A DNA stretch of 64,000 nt from an uncultured Prevotellaceae bacterium (lineage in GTDB: Bacteria > Bacteroidota > Bacteroidia > Bacteroidales > Bacteroidaceae). Made by a program: the position numbers and the translations under genes. The DNA is taken from the NCBI GenBank assembly GCA_900315745.1, contig ONAG01000002.1, forward strand, positions 1 to 64,000, in the 5' to 3' direction. Under the pieces are notes generated by a model that was given only the letters and a program-made list of their open reading frames with translations, was not told where the DNA came from and made no database searches. Below are positions 38,636 through 48,235 of the stretch, piece after piece. How positions within the stretch are numbered: the stretch's first letter is position 1; each line of letters begins with the position of its first letter.

Positions 38636-39654
38636 CCAATGACGACCTTAGTCCAACCATGTTTGTCCTCAATAGTGCCATACTGAATGCCTCTGAGGGT
38701 GTCGTATAGCTTTCGAGAGACTGGTCCGGGCTGTCCGTCGCTGCTGAACACATAGCTCTTGCCCGAGTCGAGGTCATCAATGCGAGAGATAGGGCTGATG
38801 ACTGCAGCTGTTCCACAAGCACCTGCCTCCTCGAAGGTTTCCAGTTCTTCTTCTGGAATAGGTCTGCGCTCCACTTTCATTCCCAAGTCTTCAGCCACCT
38901 GCATGAGGCTCTTGTTGGTGATGCTTGGCAGTATGGAAGTGCTCAATGGTGTGACATAAGTGTTGTTCTTGATACCAAAGAAGTTGGCTGCACCACATTC
39001 GTCGATGTACTTCTTCTCTTTGGCATCGAGATAAAACTCGCAAGCATATCCCAAGTCATGAGCTTTCTTGTTTGCCAAAAGACTTGCGGCATAGTTTCCA
39101 CCCACCTTGTAAATACCAGTTCCCAATGGAGCTGCGCGGTCATGATCCCTGATGATGACGTATGGGTTGGTTGCAAATCCACCCTTGAAATACGGTCCGA
39201 CAGGTGTCACAAAAATAAGGAACATATAATCAGAAGCAGGATGAACACCAACCTGGGCACTTGTGCCGATGAGCAATGGACGGATGTATAGTGTGGCACC
39301 ACTCTCGTAAGTAGGGATGTATTCTTGATTGAGTTTTACAACCTTTTCCACCATCTCTTGAAAAAGTTCCGTTGGCACCTCTGGCATGAGTATGCCCCTG
39401 CAAGTGCTCTGCAATCTTGCAGCATTTTCATCAACACGGAACACGCGCACTTTTCCATCGGGGCAACGATATGCCTTCAGGCCCTCGAAAGCCTCCTGTC
39501 CATAGTGCAGGCATGTGGCAGCCATGTGAATTTTCAGATATTCGTCGGAGCAAATTTCAATCTCACCCCATTTTCCATCGCGATAGTAGCATCGCACATT
39601 GTAGTCTGTCGGTCTATAACCGAATGACAAGTTGGCCCAATCCAAATTTTTCAT
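38632..39654 (-). CDS. ilvE: Branched-chain amino acid aminotransferase
   Basis: PLP-dependent class-IV aminotransferase that makes or degrades Leu, Ile and Val. 340 residues from [13 protein letters not shown] at 39654; the in-frame extension to 39771 is not conserved-looking and is ignored. [18 protein letters not shown], the PLP-lysine segment [21 protein letters not shown], and the phosphate-binding [19 protein letters not shown] followed by [15 protein letters not shown] are visible. It leads the ilvE-trmB operon. Confidence 0.95.
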   Translation of the reverse strand: MKNLDWANLSFGYRPTDYNVRCYYRDGKWGEIEICSDEYLKIHMAATCLHYGQEAFEGLKAYRCPDGKVRVFRVDENAARLQSTCRGILMPEVPTELFQEMVEKVVKLNQEYIPTYESGATLYIRPLLIGTSAQVGVHPASDYMFLIFVTPVGPYFKGGFATNPYVIIRDHDRAAPLGTGIYKVGGNYAASLLANKKAHDLGYACEFYLDAKEKKYIDECGAANFFGIKNNTYVTPLSTSILPSITNKSLMQVAEDLGMKVERRPIPEEELETFEEAGACGTAAVISPISRIDDLDSGKSYVFSSDGQPGPVSRKLYDTLRGIQYGTIEDKHGWTKVVIG

Positions 39655-40324
39655 GTCAATTTTATTTAGATGTTGTAAGTTTAGGTGCAAAGATAGTGCA
39701 AGGTGAGCGAAATGCAAAACAAAACACGAAGTTTTTGTTTTCATTTCCGAGTAACGAATTGGGCAACACACAAAATGAAGCCCCTATTAACGTTTTTCCC
39801 AAACCTTCGGCTTGGATGGTCACAACCACCCCGCCCCCTCTTTGGTCCTAAGGAGGGGTACCCACCCCCCGTCCCCCTCCCGACATCGGGTGAGGGCTCA
39901 ACCGCACCTGCTCGGTGCTCATTCACTAAGGTACCGCTCCCTTAGAAGCGGTCGCCGTGAAGGTTTTTACGCAACATAGTTGCGATTGTTTGTGCGGGTT
40001 ACACCCGCTTTTTCCCTTACGCAATTTTGCCACTCCCTTACTCCCTGACTACTTGGATTATTTATTACCCCACACGCATTGGACGCCGGATAGGTAGTTA
40101 TCGCTATTGATGACGAATAATATTGATGCTATATACAATTGATGCGGGCGAGGGCGCCCGCGCTTCCAACAAATAAAAGGATTGCAAAATGAAAGAAGAC
40201 AAGAAAAAATAATAATTTCTAATGCATATATGTTATCAAAAAAATGTATATTTGCAAATGCTGATTAAAACTGAAACAAAAAGACGAATCACTTTTATAG
40301 TAATCAATTATAATCCATAATAAA
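39655..40324. other. Hairpin-rich intergenic region upstream of mtnN
   Basis: 670 bp without a supported gene. It holds a C-rich tract (about 39826-39890, CCCC runs) and small perfect hairpins: CGCAAC-ata-GTTGCG (39970-39984), GCGGGT/ACCCGC followed by TTTTT (39994-40013, terminator-like) and GCGGGCG-aggg-CGCCCGC (40144-40161). The mix resembles intergenic repeat clusters, and the C-rich part mirrors the G-rich array beside the RAYT gene. Confidence 0.5.
40247..40254 (+). promoter_or_regulatory. Putative -7 box of the mtnN promoter
   Basis: TATATTTG, with flanking TG and CA, lies 71 bp before the mtnN ATG and matches the box before the CE1 esterase. No clear -33 element. Confidence 0.5.
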
Positions 40325-41011
40325 ATGAAAATAGGCATTATTGTAGCTATGGACAAGGAATTGGTGCAGCTTCGCCAAATTCTGTCAGACGAGAAAGAAT
40401 TGCACGCCGACAATGGTCAATGTTTCTATTTAGGTAAAATAGGCGACAAAGAACTTGTTGTTCAGAAATGCGGCATAGGCAAGGTGAATGCCGCCGTAGG
40501 AACATCCATGCTTGTGGAACATACCCATCCCGACCTCGTAATCTCCACCGGATGCGCTGGCGGAGCAGACACCTCCCTTCAGGTGACCGAGGTGGTGGTA
40601 GGCAGCAGCTACACATACCATGACGTTTATTGCGGCTCAGAAGTAGAATATGGTCAGTTTGTTGGTATGCCTGCCATTTATCCAGCCGACTCACGTTTGC
40701 TTGATGTGGCAAAGAACATCGACTGTTCCACTCGCATACATAGCGGCCTCATGGTGAGTGGTGACTGGTTTGTTGACAGTCGCGAAAAGATGCAAGAGAT
40801 ACTAAATCACTTCCCAGAGGCAAAGGCTGTTGACATGGAAAGCTGCGCCATAGCGCAAACCTGTCATTTGCTTGGCATTCCATTCATCTCCTTCCGCATC
40901 ATCAGCGACGTGCCACTCAGCGACCATAAAGCCTCACAATATTTCGATTTCTGGAGTCGCATGGCAGATGGTTCGTTTGAAGTGACCCGCCAATTCATAG
41001 AAGCACTATAG
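40325..41011 (+). CDS. mtnN: 5'-methylthioadenosine/S-adenosylhomocysteine nucleosidase
   Basis: Cleaves adenine from methylthioadenosine and S-adenosylhomocysteine, the by-products of SAM-dependent reactions. 228 residues, the usual length. MKIGIIVAMDKEL opens the fold; GIGKVNAAVGTS and STGCAGGAD are the nucleoside-phosphorylase-like loops; VDMESCAIAQ provides the conserved Met-Glu that contacts ribose; FRIISDVPLSDHKAS holds the catalytic Asp. It is a single gene converging on typA. Confidence 0.95.
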   Translation: MKIGIIVAMDKELVQLRQILSDEKELHADNGQCFYLGKIGDKELVVQKCGIGKVNAAVGTSMLVEHTHPDLVISTGCAGGADTSLQVTEVVVGSSYTYHDVYCGSEVEYGQFVGMPAIYPADSRLLDVAKNIDCSTRIHSGLMVSGDWFVDSREKMQEILNHFPEAKAVDMESCAIAQTCHLLGIPFISFRIISDVPLSDHKASQYFDFWSRMADGSFEVTRQFIEAL

Positions 41012-41036
41012 GCTATTTTGAGCCTATATATATTGG

Positions 41037-41083
41037 AAAAAAAGCAATGGTGGCATTCTAAGCAATTAGAAAGCCACCATTGC
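41037..41083 (-). terminator. Intrinsic terminator of typA
   Basis: On the minus strand GCAATGGTGGC pairs with GCCACCATTGC (11 bp) followed by seven T residues. On the plus strand an 8-bp hairpin TATAGGCT/AGCCTATA (41007-41028) overlaps the mtnN stop. Confidence 0.85.
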
Positions 41084-41104
41084 ATTTGTGATATGTGAAT
41101 ACGC

Positions 41105-42910
41105 CTAATTATTTTTCTGGTCACGCTTGCGGTCGTTGTGGTCGAGAATAGCCTTCCTCATGCGTATGTTCTTGGGTGTGACCTCCACAAGTTCGTCAGC
41201 TTTGATGTACTCCAAGCATTCTTCGAGGCTCATAATGACTTTCGGTATGATGCGCGCCTTCTCATCGCTGCCACTTGCACGTACGTTGGTGAGCTGTTTG
41301 GCTTTAGTGACATTCACAATCAAGTCATTGTCGTGAACATGTTCACCGACAACCTGTCCGGCATATACCTCCTCACCTGGGTCGATAAAGAACTTTCCTC
41401 TATCTTGCAATTTATCAATGGAATATGCGAATGCCGTACCATTCTCCAAAGCCACCATCGAACCATTGATACGTCTGGATATTTCACCCTTGTAAGGTTG
41501 GTACTCCTTGTATCTGTGAGCCATGATTGCCTCACCTTGACTGGCGGTGAGAACATTTGTACGGAGTCCGATGATACCTCTTGAAGGAATGTCGAAAGCG
41601 ATGTTTGTCCTGTCGCCTTGAGTCTCCATGGAAGTCACCTCTCCCTTTCTTCTCGTCACCATGTCGATCATCTTGCTTGCAAACTCATCAGGCACATTGA
41701 TTGTCAGTTCCTCAATAGGTTCACAGCGCACTCCATCAATTTCCTTGTAGATAACCTGAGGTTGTCCCACTTGCAGTTCATATCCCTCACGGCGCATGGT
41801 CTCGATAAGCACTGAAAGGTGAAGCACACCCCTACCGCTGACAATCCACCTATCGGTATAACCTTCAAGTTCGCTCACTTTCAAAGCGAGGTTCTTTTCC
41901 AGTTCCTTTTGCAGTCTCTCGTTGATGTGTCGTGAAGTACACCACTTGCCTTCACGTCCGAAGAAAGGAGAATCATTTATCGTGAACAGCATGCTCATTG
42001 TAGGTTCGTCAATCGAAATTGGCGGCAGCGGTTCAGGGTTTTCCCCATCGCAGATGGTATCTCCAATTTCAAACTTTTCAAGCCCTATGATGGCACAGAT
42101 GTCACCACTGCCCACCTCTTTCGTGCGCACATGACCCATACCCTCGAAAGTATGCAGTTCCTTGATTTTCGTCTTTTCTTTTGAACCGTCTCTATGAGCC
42201 ACCGTGATGTTCATTCCCTCGGTGAGAACGCCCCTATGCACACGTCCCACGGCGATACGACCAGTATAATTGGAGTAATCGAGAGAAGTAATCAGCATCT
42301 GCGGTGTGCCCTCAATGAATTGGGGTGCCGGTATGACTTCCACGATTTTGTCGAGCAGGTAAGTGATGTCTTCTGTGGGATTGTTGTAATCCTCTCCCAT
42401 CCATCCATTCTTAGCGCTGCCATAGACAACAGGGAAATCCAGTTGGTCTTCAGTGGCATTAAGAGCAAACATCAAGTCGAAAACCATTTCATAGACCTCT
42501 TCCGGACGGCAGTTGGGTTTGTCAACCTTGTTTACCACAACTATGGGTTTTAGTCCAATTTCCAATGCTTTCTGCAATACGAATCTTGTCTGAGGCATTG
42601 GTCCTTCAAAAGCATCCACGAGCAGCAAGCATCCATCAGCCATATTGAGCACACGCTCAACCTCGCCACCAAAGTCAGAGTGTCCCGGAGTGTCTATAAT
42701 GTTAATTTTCACTCCTTTGTAATTGATTGACACATTCTTGGACAGGATAGTGATGCCTCTTTCTCTTTCGAGGTCATTACTATCAAGCACCTGATTTCCT
42801 ATTTCTTTTCCTTCCCTAAACAAATTTCCTGCCAGCATCATTTTGTCCACAAGAGTAGTTTTCCCATGGTCAACATGAGCTATGATGGCAATGTTTCTGA
42901 TGTCCTGCAT
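41105..42910 (-). CDS. typA: Ribosome-associated GTPase TypA/BipA
   Basis: Translation-factor-like GTPase that binds ribosomes and helps 50S assembly at low temperature or under stress. 601 residues. G1 [14 protein letters not shown], the switch region [12 protein letters not shown]3 [16 protein letters not shown] and G4 NKVDKPN are all intact, followed by the EF-G-like domains and the BipA C-terminal segment [24 protein letters not shown]. It has its own promoter box upstream and a terminator. Confidence 0.96.
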   Translation of the reverse strand: MQDIRNIAIIAHVDHGKTTLVDKMMLAGNLFREGKEIGNQVLDSNDLERERGITILSKNVSINYKGVKINIIDTPGHSDFGGEVERVLNMADGCLLLVDAFEGPMPQTRFVLQKALEIGLKPIVVVNKVDKPNCRPEEVYEMVFDLMFALNATEDQLDFPVVYGSAKNGWMGEDYNNPTEDITYLLDKIVEVIPAPQFIEGTPQMLITSLDYSNYTGRIAVGRVHRGVLTEGMNITVAHRDGSKEKTKIKELHTFEGMGHVRTKEVGSGDICAIIGLEKFEIGDTICDGENPEPLPPISIDEPTMSMLFTINDSPFFGREGKWCTSRHINERLQKELEKNLALKVSELEGYTDRWIVSGRGVLHLSVLIETMRREGYELQVGQPQVIYKEIDGVRCEPIEELTINVPDEFASKMIDMVTRRKGEVTSMETQGDRTNIAFDIPSRGIIGLRTNVLTASQGEAIMAHRYKEYQPYKGEISRRINGSMVALENGTAFAYSIDKLQDRGKFFIDPGEEVYAGQVVGEHVHDNDLIVNVTKAKQLTNVRASGSDEKARIIPKVIMSLEECLEYIKADELVEVTPKNIRMRKAILDHNDRKRDQKNN

Positions 42911-42981
42911 GATGTTTACCTTAAAAATCTAACAGACATTGAGATAAAAACCATTTTGTTCCCAATGTCAAAAAGCGGTTG

Positions 42982-43013
42982 CAAAATTACAAATATTAGC
43001 TGTAACATGCAAG
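42982..43013 (-). promoter_or_regulatory. Promoter for typA
   Basis: Minus-strand TAATTTTG (42982-42989) with CTTG 20 bp upstream (43010-43013), near the TTTG-N19-21-TAnnTTTG consensus. It is 71 bp before the typA ATG. Confidence 0.55.
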
Positions 43014-43146
43014 TGATTTTCAAAGTTTTGTCCTTCATGTGAACCAAGTATGACAAAGTAAAAGAGAAAAATCGCAAGGAATACAAACAAAAAAGCACAA
43101 TTTTGGGAAAAAACGATGAGAAATGAGAAAAGAAAAGAGAAGAAAG

Positions 43147-43177
43147 TTTGCGGATTCGGAAAAAAGCAGTACCTTTG
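43147..43177 (+). promoter_or_regulatory. Bacteroidetes-type promoter of rpsO
   Basis: TTTG at 43147-43150 and TACCTTTG at 43170-43177 with a 19-bp spacer match the consensus very well. The rpsO ATG is 53 bp downstream. Confidence 0.8.
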
Positions 43178-43230
43178 CACCGCGAAATTCGCAAACACAA
43201 CCATTTATCAATTATTTTCAAAACAAAAAG

Positions 43231-43500
43231 ATGTATTTAGACAAGGCAAAAAAAGAAGAGATCTTTGGAAAATACGGAAAGTCCAACTCTGATACTGGTT
43301 CAGCTGAGAGCCAGATAGCATTGTTCTCATACCGTATATCCCATTTGACGGAGCACTTGAAGAAGAACCGTAAAGATTATACTACCGCAAGGTCGCTGAC
43401 CAAATTGGTAGGAAAACGCCGTGCCCTGCTGAATTACCTGTACGACCGCGACATCGAGCGCTATCGTGCCATTATCAAGGCATTAGGTCTGCGCAGATAA
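43231..43500 (+). CDS. rpsO: 30S ribosomal protein S15
   Basis: Primary 16S rRNA-binding protein of the small subunit platform. 89 residues, the canonical length, starting MYLDKAKKEEIF at 43231; an in-frame ATG at 43123 lies upstream of the promoter and is ignored. The signature SAESQIALFSYRISHLTEHLK and KLVGKRRALLNYLYDRD are present. It is a monocistronic unit with strong promoter and terminator. Confidence 0.97.
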   Translation: MYLDKAKKEEIFGKYGKSNSDTGSAESQIALFSYRISHLTEHLKKNRKDYTTARSLTKLVGKRRALLNYLYDRDIERYRAIIKALGLRR

Positions 43501-43522
43501 CAGAAGCAAGCAAAAGATCTTG

Positions 43523-43558
43523 CCCCCGAAAGACAAAGGATGTCTTTTGGGGGTTTTT
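43523..43558 (+). terminator. Intrinsic terminator of rpsO
   Basis: A 13-bp stem (CCCCCGAAAGACA / TGTCTTTTGGGGG, one G-U) with a 5-nt loop and a T5 tail. Confidence 0.93.
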
Positions 43559-43586
43559 CATTTTCTGCCCACCATGCCACAATGAC

Positions 43587-43629
43587 ATAGGCAGGTGTTC
43601 ATATTTCTTAATCATGAACACCTGCCTAT
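43587..43629. terminator. Perfect 16-bp hairpin after folK
   Basis: ATAGGCAGGTGTTCAT (43587-43602) is mirrored exactly at 43614-43629 with an 11-nt loop. It is 20 bp beyond the folK stop on the minus strand. There is no U-tract on either strand, so it may stabilise or block read-through rather than act as a classical terminator. Confidence 0.55.
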
Positions 43630-43648
43630 AGTATAAACAGTCTGAAAA

Positions 43649-44062
43649 TTAAAGTATTTCTTGGAGCGGTACCATCACGAAATCCCTCTGCTTCATAAGC
43701 GGATGTGGGATTTTCAAATTGGGATAATCCACATGCAAATCATCGTAAATCAATATGTCTATGTCTATAATCCTGTCGTGATAGCGCCCATCGGTCTTCT
43801 TCTTTCTTCCCATATCTCTTTCTATGCCTTGAGTAACCTTAAGCAACTGCAAGGGAGCCAGGGAAGTGGAACAAGCCACCACAACATTGACAAAATCATT
43901 TTTCGATTCAAATCCCCACGGTTTTGAAAAGAAAGGAGAGGAGCATTTCACCACATCCCCCACCCTCTTTCCGATAAGAGAGACAGCTGTGGATATGTTG
44001 GCCTGCCTGTCGCCTAAGTTAGAGCCAATTCCAAGAAAAACGACGTGCTTGTCAATCATCAA
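43649..44062 (-). CDS. folK: 2-amino-4-hydroxy-6-hydroxymethyldihydropteridine pyrophosphokinase
   Basis: Transfers pyrophosphate to hydroxymethyl-dihydropterin in folate synthesis. 137 residues: GIGSNLGDRQANI (N-terminal signature), KPWGFESKNDFVNVVV, and GRYHDRIIDIDILIYDD with the Mg-binding Asp pair, then LKIPHPLMKQRDFVMVPL. The start is Met1 or Met2 (adjacent). It overlaps the end of queA by 11 bp and is the last gene of the ftsX-to-folK cluster. Confidence 0.95.
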   Translation of the reverse strand: MMIDKHVVFLGIGSNLGDRQANISTAVSLIGKRVGDVVKCSSPFFSKPWGFESKNDFVNVVVACSTSLAPLQLLKVTQGIERDMGRKKKTDGRYHDRIIDIDILIYDDLHVDYPNLKIPHPLMKQRDFVMVPLQEIL

Positions 44063-45236
44063 GAATCAGCATGGCGTCGCCATAACATCCGAAGCGGTAG
44101 CCATTGTCGAGAGCCTTTTGATAAGCCTCCATGACCAAGTCATAACCACCAAAGGCACATGCCGACATGAGCAAAGTAGAGAGAGGATGATAGAAATTGC
44201 ACACCATGGAATCAGCGAGAGCAAATTCATGAGGTGGGAAGATGAACTTGTTGGTCCATCCCTCATATTCCTTCAGCAGTCCGTCGGTACCCACCGCCGT
44301 TTCCATTGCCTTTACAACACTTGTTCCCACAGCACAGATATGCCTGCCTTCTATTTTGGCAGCATTCACCTTGTCACATGCATCCTTCTCGATGAACATC
44401 TGTTCTGAATCCATCTTGTGCTTGGTGAGATCTTCCACCTCGATGCTATGGAATGAGCCAAGGGCACAGTGCATGGTGACGAAAGCGAACTCCACGCCCT
44501 TGATTTCCATTCTCTTCATCAATTCCCTACTGAAATGAAGTCCTGAAGCAGGAGCGGTGACAGCGCCTTCGTTTTTGGCAAATATACATTGAAAATTCTC
44601 CATATCCTCAGGCAACACCGGTCTATCCTTCACCTTGACAATCTTGGTTTTTGTGGGGTCGGTCTCATCCACCACTTCCTTTTCTGATTCATGGTCGATG
44701 ATATAATGAGGTAGTGGAGCAGAGCCAAGCGCATACAACTCACGCTTAAACTTGTCATGAGGGCAATCATACAAGAACCTCAGTGTTCTGCCGCGACTTG
44801 TAGTGTTGTCTATGACTTCAGCCACCATGGTGCCGCTATCGTCGAAAAAGAGTTTGTTGCCTATCCTGATTTTCCGTGCCGGCTCCACCAACACATCCCA
44901 AAGTCGTAGAGATTCGTTGAGTTCTCTTAGCAAGAACACCTCTATCTTGGCATCAGTTTTCTCTTTAGTTCCATACAACCTGGCAGGAAACACCTTGGTA
45001 TCGTTGAACACGAAGACATCCCCCTCGTCGAAATACTCTATCAAATGTCTGAATTCGATGAATTGTGGAGACCCATCCTCATTGGTCAGAGGTTCTCCAT
45101 TCTCGTCGGTTCTGAACATGTCGATACGCCCTGACTTGCGGTGAACGACCATCATGCGACATTCATCACGATGGAAAGTCGGATAAAGTGCTATTTGCTC
45201 TTCTGGAAGTTTAAACTTGAATTGGGATAATTTCAT
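44052..45236 (-). CDS. queA: S-adenosylmethionine:tRNA ribosyltransferase-isomerase
   Basis: Makes epoxyqueuosine by transferring the ribosyl part of SAM to preQ1 in tRNA anticodons. 394 residues, a little longer than E. coli QueA because of an insert near residues 40-55 and another around 190-205. KFKLPEEQIALYP, RMMVVHRKSG, FNDTKVFPARLYG, APASGLHFSRELM and FIFPPHEFALADSMVCNFYHP are all present. It overlaps folK and follows truB by 42 bp on the same strand. Confidence 0.96.
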   Translation of the reverse strand: MKLSQFKFKLPEEQIALYPTFHRDECRMMVVHRKSGRIDMFRTDENGEPLTNEDGSPQFIEFRHLIEYFDEGDVFVFNDTKVFPARLYGTKEKTDAKIEVFLLRELNESLRLWDVLVEPARKIRIGNKLFFDDSGTMVAEVIDNTTSRGRTLRFLYDCPHDKFKRELYALGSAPLPHYIIDHESEKEVVDETDPTKTKIVKVKDRPVLPEDMENFQCIFAKNEGAVTAPASGLHFSRELMKRMEIKGVEFAFVTMHCALGSFHSIEVEDLTKHKMDSEQMFIEKDACDKVNAAKIEGRHICAVGTSVVKAMETAVGTDGLLKEYEGWTNKFIFPPHEFALADSMVCNFYHPLSTLLMSACAFGGYDLVMEAYQKALDNGYRFGCYGDAMLILDD

Positions 45237-45278
45237 ATTGTATAGCGTTAAAAAACTATATTTACATTATTTGGTTGG

Positions 45279-46001
45279 TCACTGAGACACTACATGCTTG
45301 TCGAGCCATGCAGAGAAATCATCAAAAGGAATGCACTGATCCACGGAGTATTCTCCCACCTTAGTACGTCTAAGCGATGTAAGGAAAGCCCCACTGTCGA
45401 GTGCGAAACCTATATCACGAGCGAGTGCCCTTATATAAGTACCCTTTCCACAAACCACCCTTATTGCCATTGTCATTGATTGTGGGTTGAAGTCGAGCAG
45501 CTCAATTTCATCCACCCTGATAGGCTTTGCCTTGAGTTCCACGTCTTTGCCTTTTCTCATTAGGAGATATGCCCTTTTGCCATCCACTTTGCAAGCCGAA
45601 AATTCAGGCGGCACCTGCATTATATCTCCTACGAACATTTTCAATGCCTCCTCCACCCTCTCCCGTGTGATATGCTTTGTCGGGAAAGTGAAGTTCACGG
45701 TATGCTCCTTGTCATAGCTTGCTGTCGTAGCCCCCAACTTCAACGTAGCCACATATTCCTTGGTGTGACTTTGCAGTTCCTCTATCCGTTTGGTAGCTTT
45801 GCCCGTGCAAAGAAGCAGCACACCTGTAGCTAAAGGGTCGAGAGTTCCAGCATGACCTGTCTTTACCCTTTTCACCCCAAGACGTTGTGAAAGGAGGTAT
45901 CTTATGTGCGCGAGAGCGCCAAAGCTCGACATCTTATAAGGTTTGTCGATGGGCAAGACAGTCCCTTGCTTGAAAAACTCTTCGTTTAGCTTTTGATCCA
46001 T
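45279..46001 (-). CDS. truB: tRNA pseudouridine(55) synthase
   Basis: Converts U55 of the T-loop to pseudouridine. 240 residues. GHAGTLDPLATGVL carries the catalytic Asp; DKPYKMSSFGA, YVATLKLGATTASYD and VVCGKGTYIRALARDIG are the further family motifs. No C-terminal PUA domain, as is common in Bacteroidetes. Its ATG shares a base with the uppP stop (TGATG), indicating coupled translation. Confidence 0.95.
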   Translation of the reverse strand: MDQKLNEEFFKQGTVLPIDKPYKMSSFGALAHIRYLLSQRLGVKRVKTGHAGTLDPLATGVLLLCTGKATKRIEELQSHTKEYVATLKLGATTASYDKEHTVNFTFPTKHITRERVEEALKMFVGDIMQVPPEFSACKVDGKRAYLLMRKGKDVELKAKPIRVDEIELLDFNPQSMTMAIRVVCGKGTYIRALARDIGFALDSGAFLTSLRRTKVGEYSVDQCIPFDDFSAWLDKHVVSQ

Positions 46002-46858
46002 CAGTCCACCATGGTTAGGGAATGCCCTGTGAGTAACAATGCGATGATTATACCTCCCACAATGATTCTATATATACCGAAAGCCTTGAATCCATATTTG
46101 GTAAGGAAAGCCACAAACCATTTCATGGCAAGCAGAGCCACTATGAAAGCCACGACACACCCGAGGATGAGCATGGCGATATTGTGTGACGATGCCCATG
46201 AAGCCTCTTCCTTGAACAAGTCGAGCAAGTCGAGCAATGTAGCACCTGCCATTGTTGGAACGGCAAGGAAGAAAGAGAACTCGGCAGCCTTTTTACGTGA
46301 AAGGTTCTGTGTCATGCCTCCAACGATGGTAGCCATTGACCTTGATACGCCAGGAATGACTGAGATACACTGAAAAAGACCTATCTTGAAAGCCTTTTTT
46401 TCATCCACCTCATTAGCGTCATTTCCCTTGTTGAACATCTGGTCGCAGAAGAGCATGAAGACACCACCAAGCACCAGCATGATAGCCACCACCTCAACGC
46501 TGTCAAGCAACCAATCGAGCAATCCCGACTTCTTGGCAAGCAGTCCTATGATTACAGCAGGCAAGACACCTATGAAAAGCAGCCAATAGAATCTGAACTT
46601 ATGCAAGAACTTCTGCCATGCATTGCTGCCCGCAGGAGCCGGAGAGTTGTTGAGTTTGAAGAACTTCTTCCAATATAGACAAACCACCGAAAGGATGGCA
46701 CCAAACTGTATGATGAAAGTAAAGGCATGCACAAATGCGTCACCCTGTGGTATTCCCAACAGGTTTTGGGTGATAATCATGTGTCCGGTAGAAGAGACAG
46801 GCAAGAACTCCGTAAGTCCTTCAACCACGGCAATGATAATAGTCTCCAACCAAGTCAT
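46001..46858 (-). CDS. uppP: Undecaprenyl-diphosphatase
   Basis: Inner-membrane enzyme that recycles undecaprenyl pyrophosphate, the lipid carrier for peptidoglycan and surface polysaccharides. 285 residues with the two active-site motifs EGLTEFLPVSSTGHMI (residues 14-29) and IPGVSRS (about 168-174). About eight hydrophobic helices. An insert at 65-90 (KLNNSPAPAGSNAWQKFLHKF) is typical of the family in this phylum. It overlaps the upstream DUF3098 gene by 4 bp (ATGA). Confidence 0.95.
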   Translation of the reverse strand: MTWLETIIIAVVEGLTEFLPVSSTGHMIITQNLLGIPQGDAFVHAFTFIIQFGAILSVVCLYWKKFFKLNNSPAPAGSNAWQKFLHKFRFYWLLFIGVLPAVIIGLLAKKSGLLDWLLDSVEVVAIMLVLGGVFMLFCDQMFNKGNDANEVDEKKAFKIGLFQCISVIPGVSRSMATIVGGMTQNLSRKKAAEFSFFLAVPTMAGATLLDLLDLFKEEASWASSHNIAMLILGCVVAFIVALLAMKWFVAFLTKYGFKAFGIYRIIVGGIIIALLLTGHSLTMVD

Positions 46859-47094
46859 TTCTTGTTCTCCTTGTCTTTAGTCCTGTAGATAATGGCGTAG
46901 ATAATAGACACGAATCCAACGAAACACACTATAGGAGCCACCTTGATACGCATGGGGCTGAAAATGTCGGCATTGAACTCAGTCTCTGTAGAACCAGAAC
47001 CGCTCATGAGGATGAATCCCAAAATGACCACCACCATTCCAAAAGCCAGCAGGATAAAATTTGCTCTCCCAAAAGCCAGGTTTCTCTTGTCCAT
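46855..47094 (-). CDS. DUF3098 small membrane protein
   Basis: 79 residues with two hydrophobic helices (FILLAFGMVVVILGFILMSG and VAPIVCFVGFVSIIYAIIY) and a short periplasmic loop with the family block FNADIFSPMRIKVAPIV. DUF3098 proteins stand between ftsX and uppP across Bacteroidetes, but their role is unknown; a link to FtsX or cell-wall assembly is inferred from that constant position. Translationally coupled to uppP. Confidence 0.9.
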   Translation of the reverse strand: MDKRNLAFGRANFILLAFGMVVVILGFILMSGSGSTETEFNADIFSPMRIKVAPIVCFVGFVSIIYAIIYRTKDKENKK

Positions 47095-47241
47095 ATTCTA
47101 AATTATAAATTGATTTTTTATAAGAAATGTTCTAAAACAACATTTGAAGTCGTCGTCTGAAAACGTTGGGCATTTAATATAATGTGCAATATGCCAAAAT
47201 CCATCATCAGCCCAATTTCAGCGACACAGCCATACACATTG

Positions 47242-48120
47242 TCATATCTTGTACAGCTCTCCAGCCTTCATCTTCAAGAAATTGTTCACAGACCACCATG
47301 AACACAATGTGGTGATGATGATGCCGAAGAGCAATACAGCAGCACAAGTGATAGCCAACACTTCCCAGGTTATGACCTCCATTACATCAGGCTGGTATTG
47401 ATAAAGCATATACATGCCAAACGCCAAAACAGCGATGGCAATTATGCCCGCCAGCAACCCAAGTCCAATGGCTTGTCTGACGAATGGCCTTCTGATGAAG
47501 CTCCAAGAAGCCCCCACAAGTTTCATTGTGTGGATATTGAACCTCCTTGCATAGATGCCCAACTTCACTGTGTTGTTGATAAGCACAAATGAAACCACGA
47601 GCAACAGAGCAGCAAGAACAAGCAACACAAGACTGATTTTGCGAACAGTCTTGTTAACGCTGTCTATCAAATCCTCAGGGTATCTGATTTCCGTTACATC
47701 GGGCAATTTTGTCAATTCCTCAGAAATCCATTTCAAGGAGTCTGTATTGGCATAATCCGCATTAAGTTGGAACTCAACAGAAGAAACGAAAGGATTGGTT
47801 TCAGCAAACTCAGACGGGTCAACCCCAAGTTCCTTGGTTTGCTCTTCAAGCACCTGCTCTTTGCTAATATACTCCAAAGCATATATATATCGCTTTGCAG
47901 AGAGGTTGTCGCACAACTGTTTTGCCTCAGAATCAGTAATGTCCTGCCCAAGCAGCATGGTGACCTTGAGATTTTCCTTCACGTAGGCAGACAAGTTTTT
48001 TGCCGTACATACGGTCAACACCACCATACCTAATAATATAAGCACCATAGAAGTGCTAATGCACAAAGTAAAGACCTGCAAACCTTGACGTCCGCGGGTT
48101 TTGTTCTTGTTATTTCCCAT
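47242..48120 (-). CDS. ftsX: Cell-division membrane protein FtsX
   Basis: Permease-like partner of FtsE that activates peptidoglycan hydrolases at the septum. 292 residues: a cytoplasmic N terminus (KTRGRQGLQVFTLCISTSMV), TM1 at about 20-42, an extracytoplasmic domain (43-160, with YISKEQVLEEQTKELG and IRYPEDLIDSVNKTV), then three more TMs with the FtsX motif RFNIHTMKLVGASWSFIRRPF. ftsE is not adjacent, which is common in this phylum. It heads the minus-strand cluster down to folK; 147 bp without visible features separate it from DUF3098. Confidence 0.93.
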   Translation of the reverse strand: MGNNKNKTRGRQGLQVFTLCISTSMVLILLGMVVLTVCTAKNLSAYVKENLKVTMLLGQDITDSEAKQLCDNLSAKRYIYALEYISKEQVLEEQTKELGVDPSEFAETNPFVSSVEFQLNADYANTDSLKWISEELTKLPDVTEIRYPEDLIDSVNKTVRKISLVLLVLAALLLVVSFVLINNTVKLGIYARRFNIHTMKLVGASWSFIRRPFVRQAIGLGLLAGIIAIAVLAFGMYMLYQYQPDVMEVITWEVLAITCAAVLLFGIIITTLCSWWSVNNFLKMKAGELYKI

Positions 48121-48150
48121 TATTCAGGTTATAATACACCAAATTTTAGG

Positions 48151-48181
48151 CAAAGGTAGTAAAAAAAGCGTGGCAAGGCAA
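48151..48181 (-). promoter_or_regulatory. Promoter for the ftsX cluster
   Basis: Minus-strand TACCTTTG (48151-48158) with GTTG 19 bp upstream (48178-48181), close to consensus. The ftsX ATG is 30 bp downstream. Confidence 0.6.
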
Positions 48182-48209
48182 CACTTTAACGACTATTAAC
48201 GTTAGGGAT

Positions 48210-48235
48210 GTTGCAAAAATTACTAATTTTGCAAC
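48210..48235. repeat. Inverted repeat over the lnb start region
   Basis: GTTGCAAAA-attactaa-TTTTGCAAC, a 9-bp perfect inverted repeat ending at the base before the annotated lnb ATG and covering a -7 box. It could be an operator. Confidence 0.4.

Noticed and set aside
39741..39926. 61-codon minus-strand ORF (MNEHRAGAVEPSPDVG...) upstream of ilvE
   Set aside because: It is low-complexity translation of the C-rich intergenic tract and has no gene-like features.
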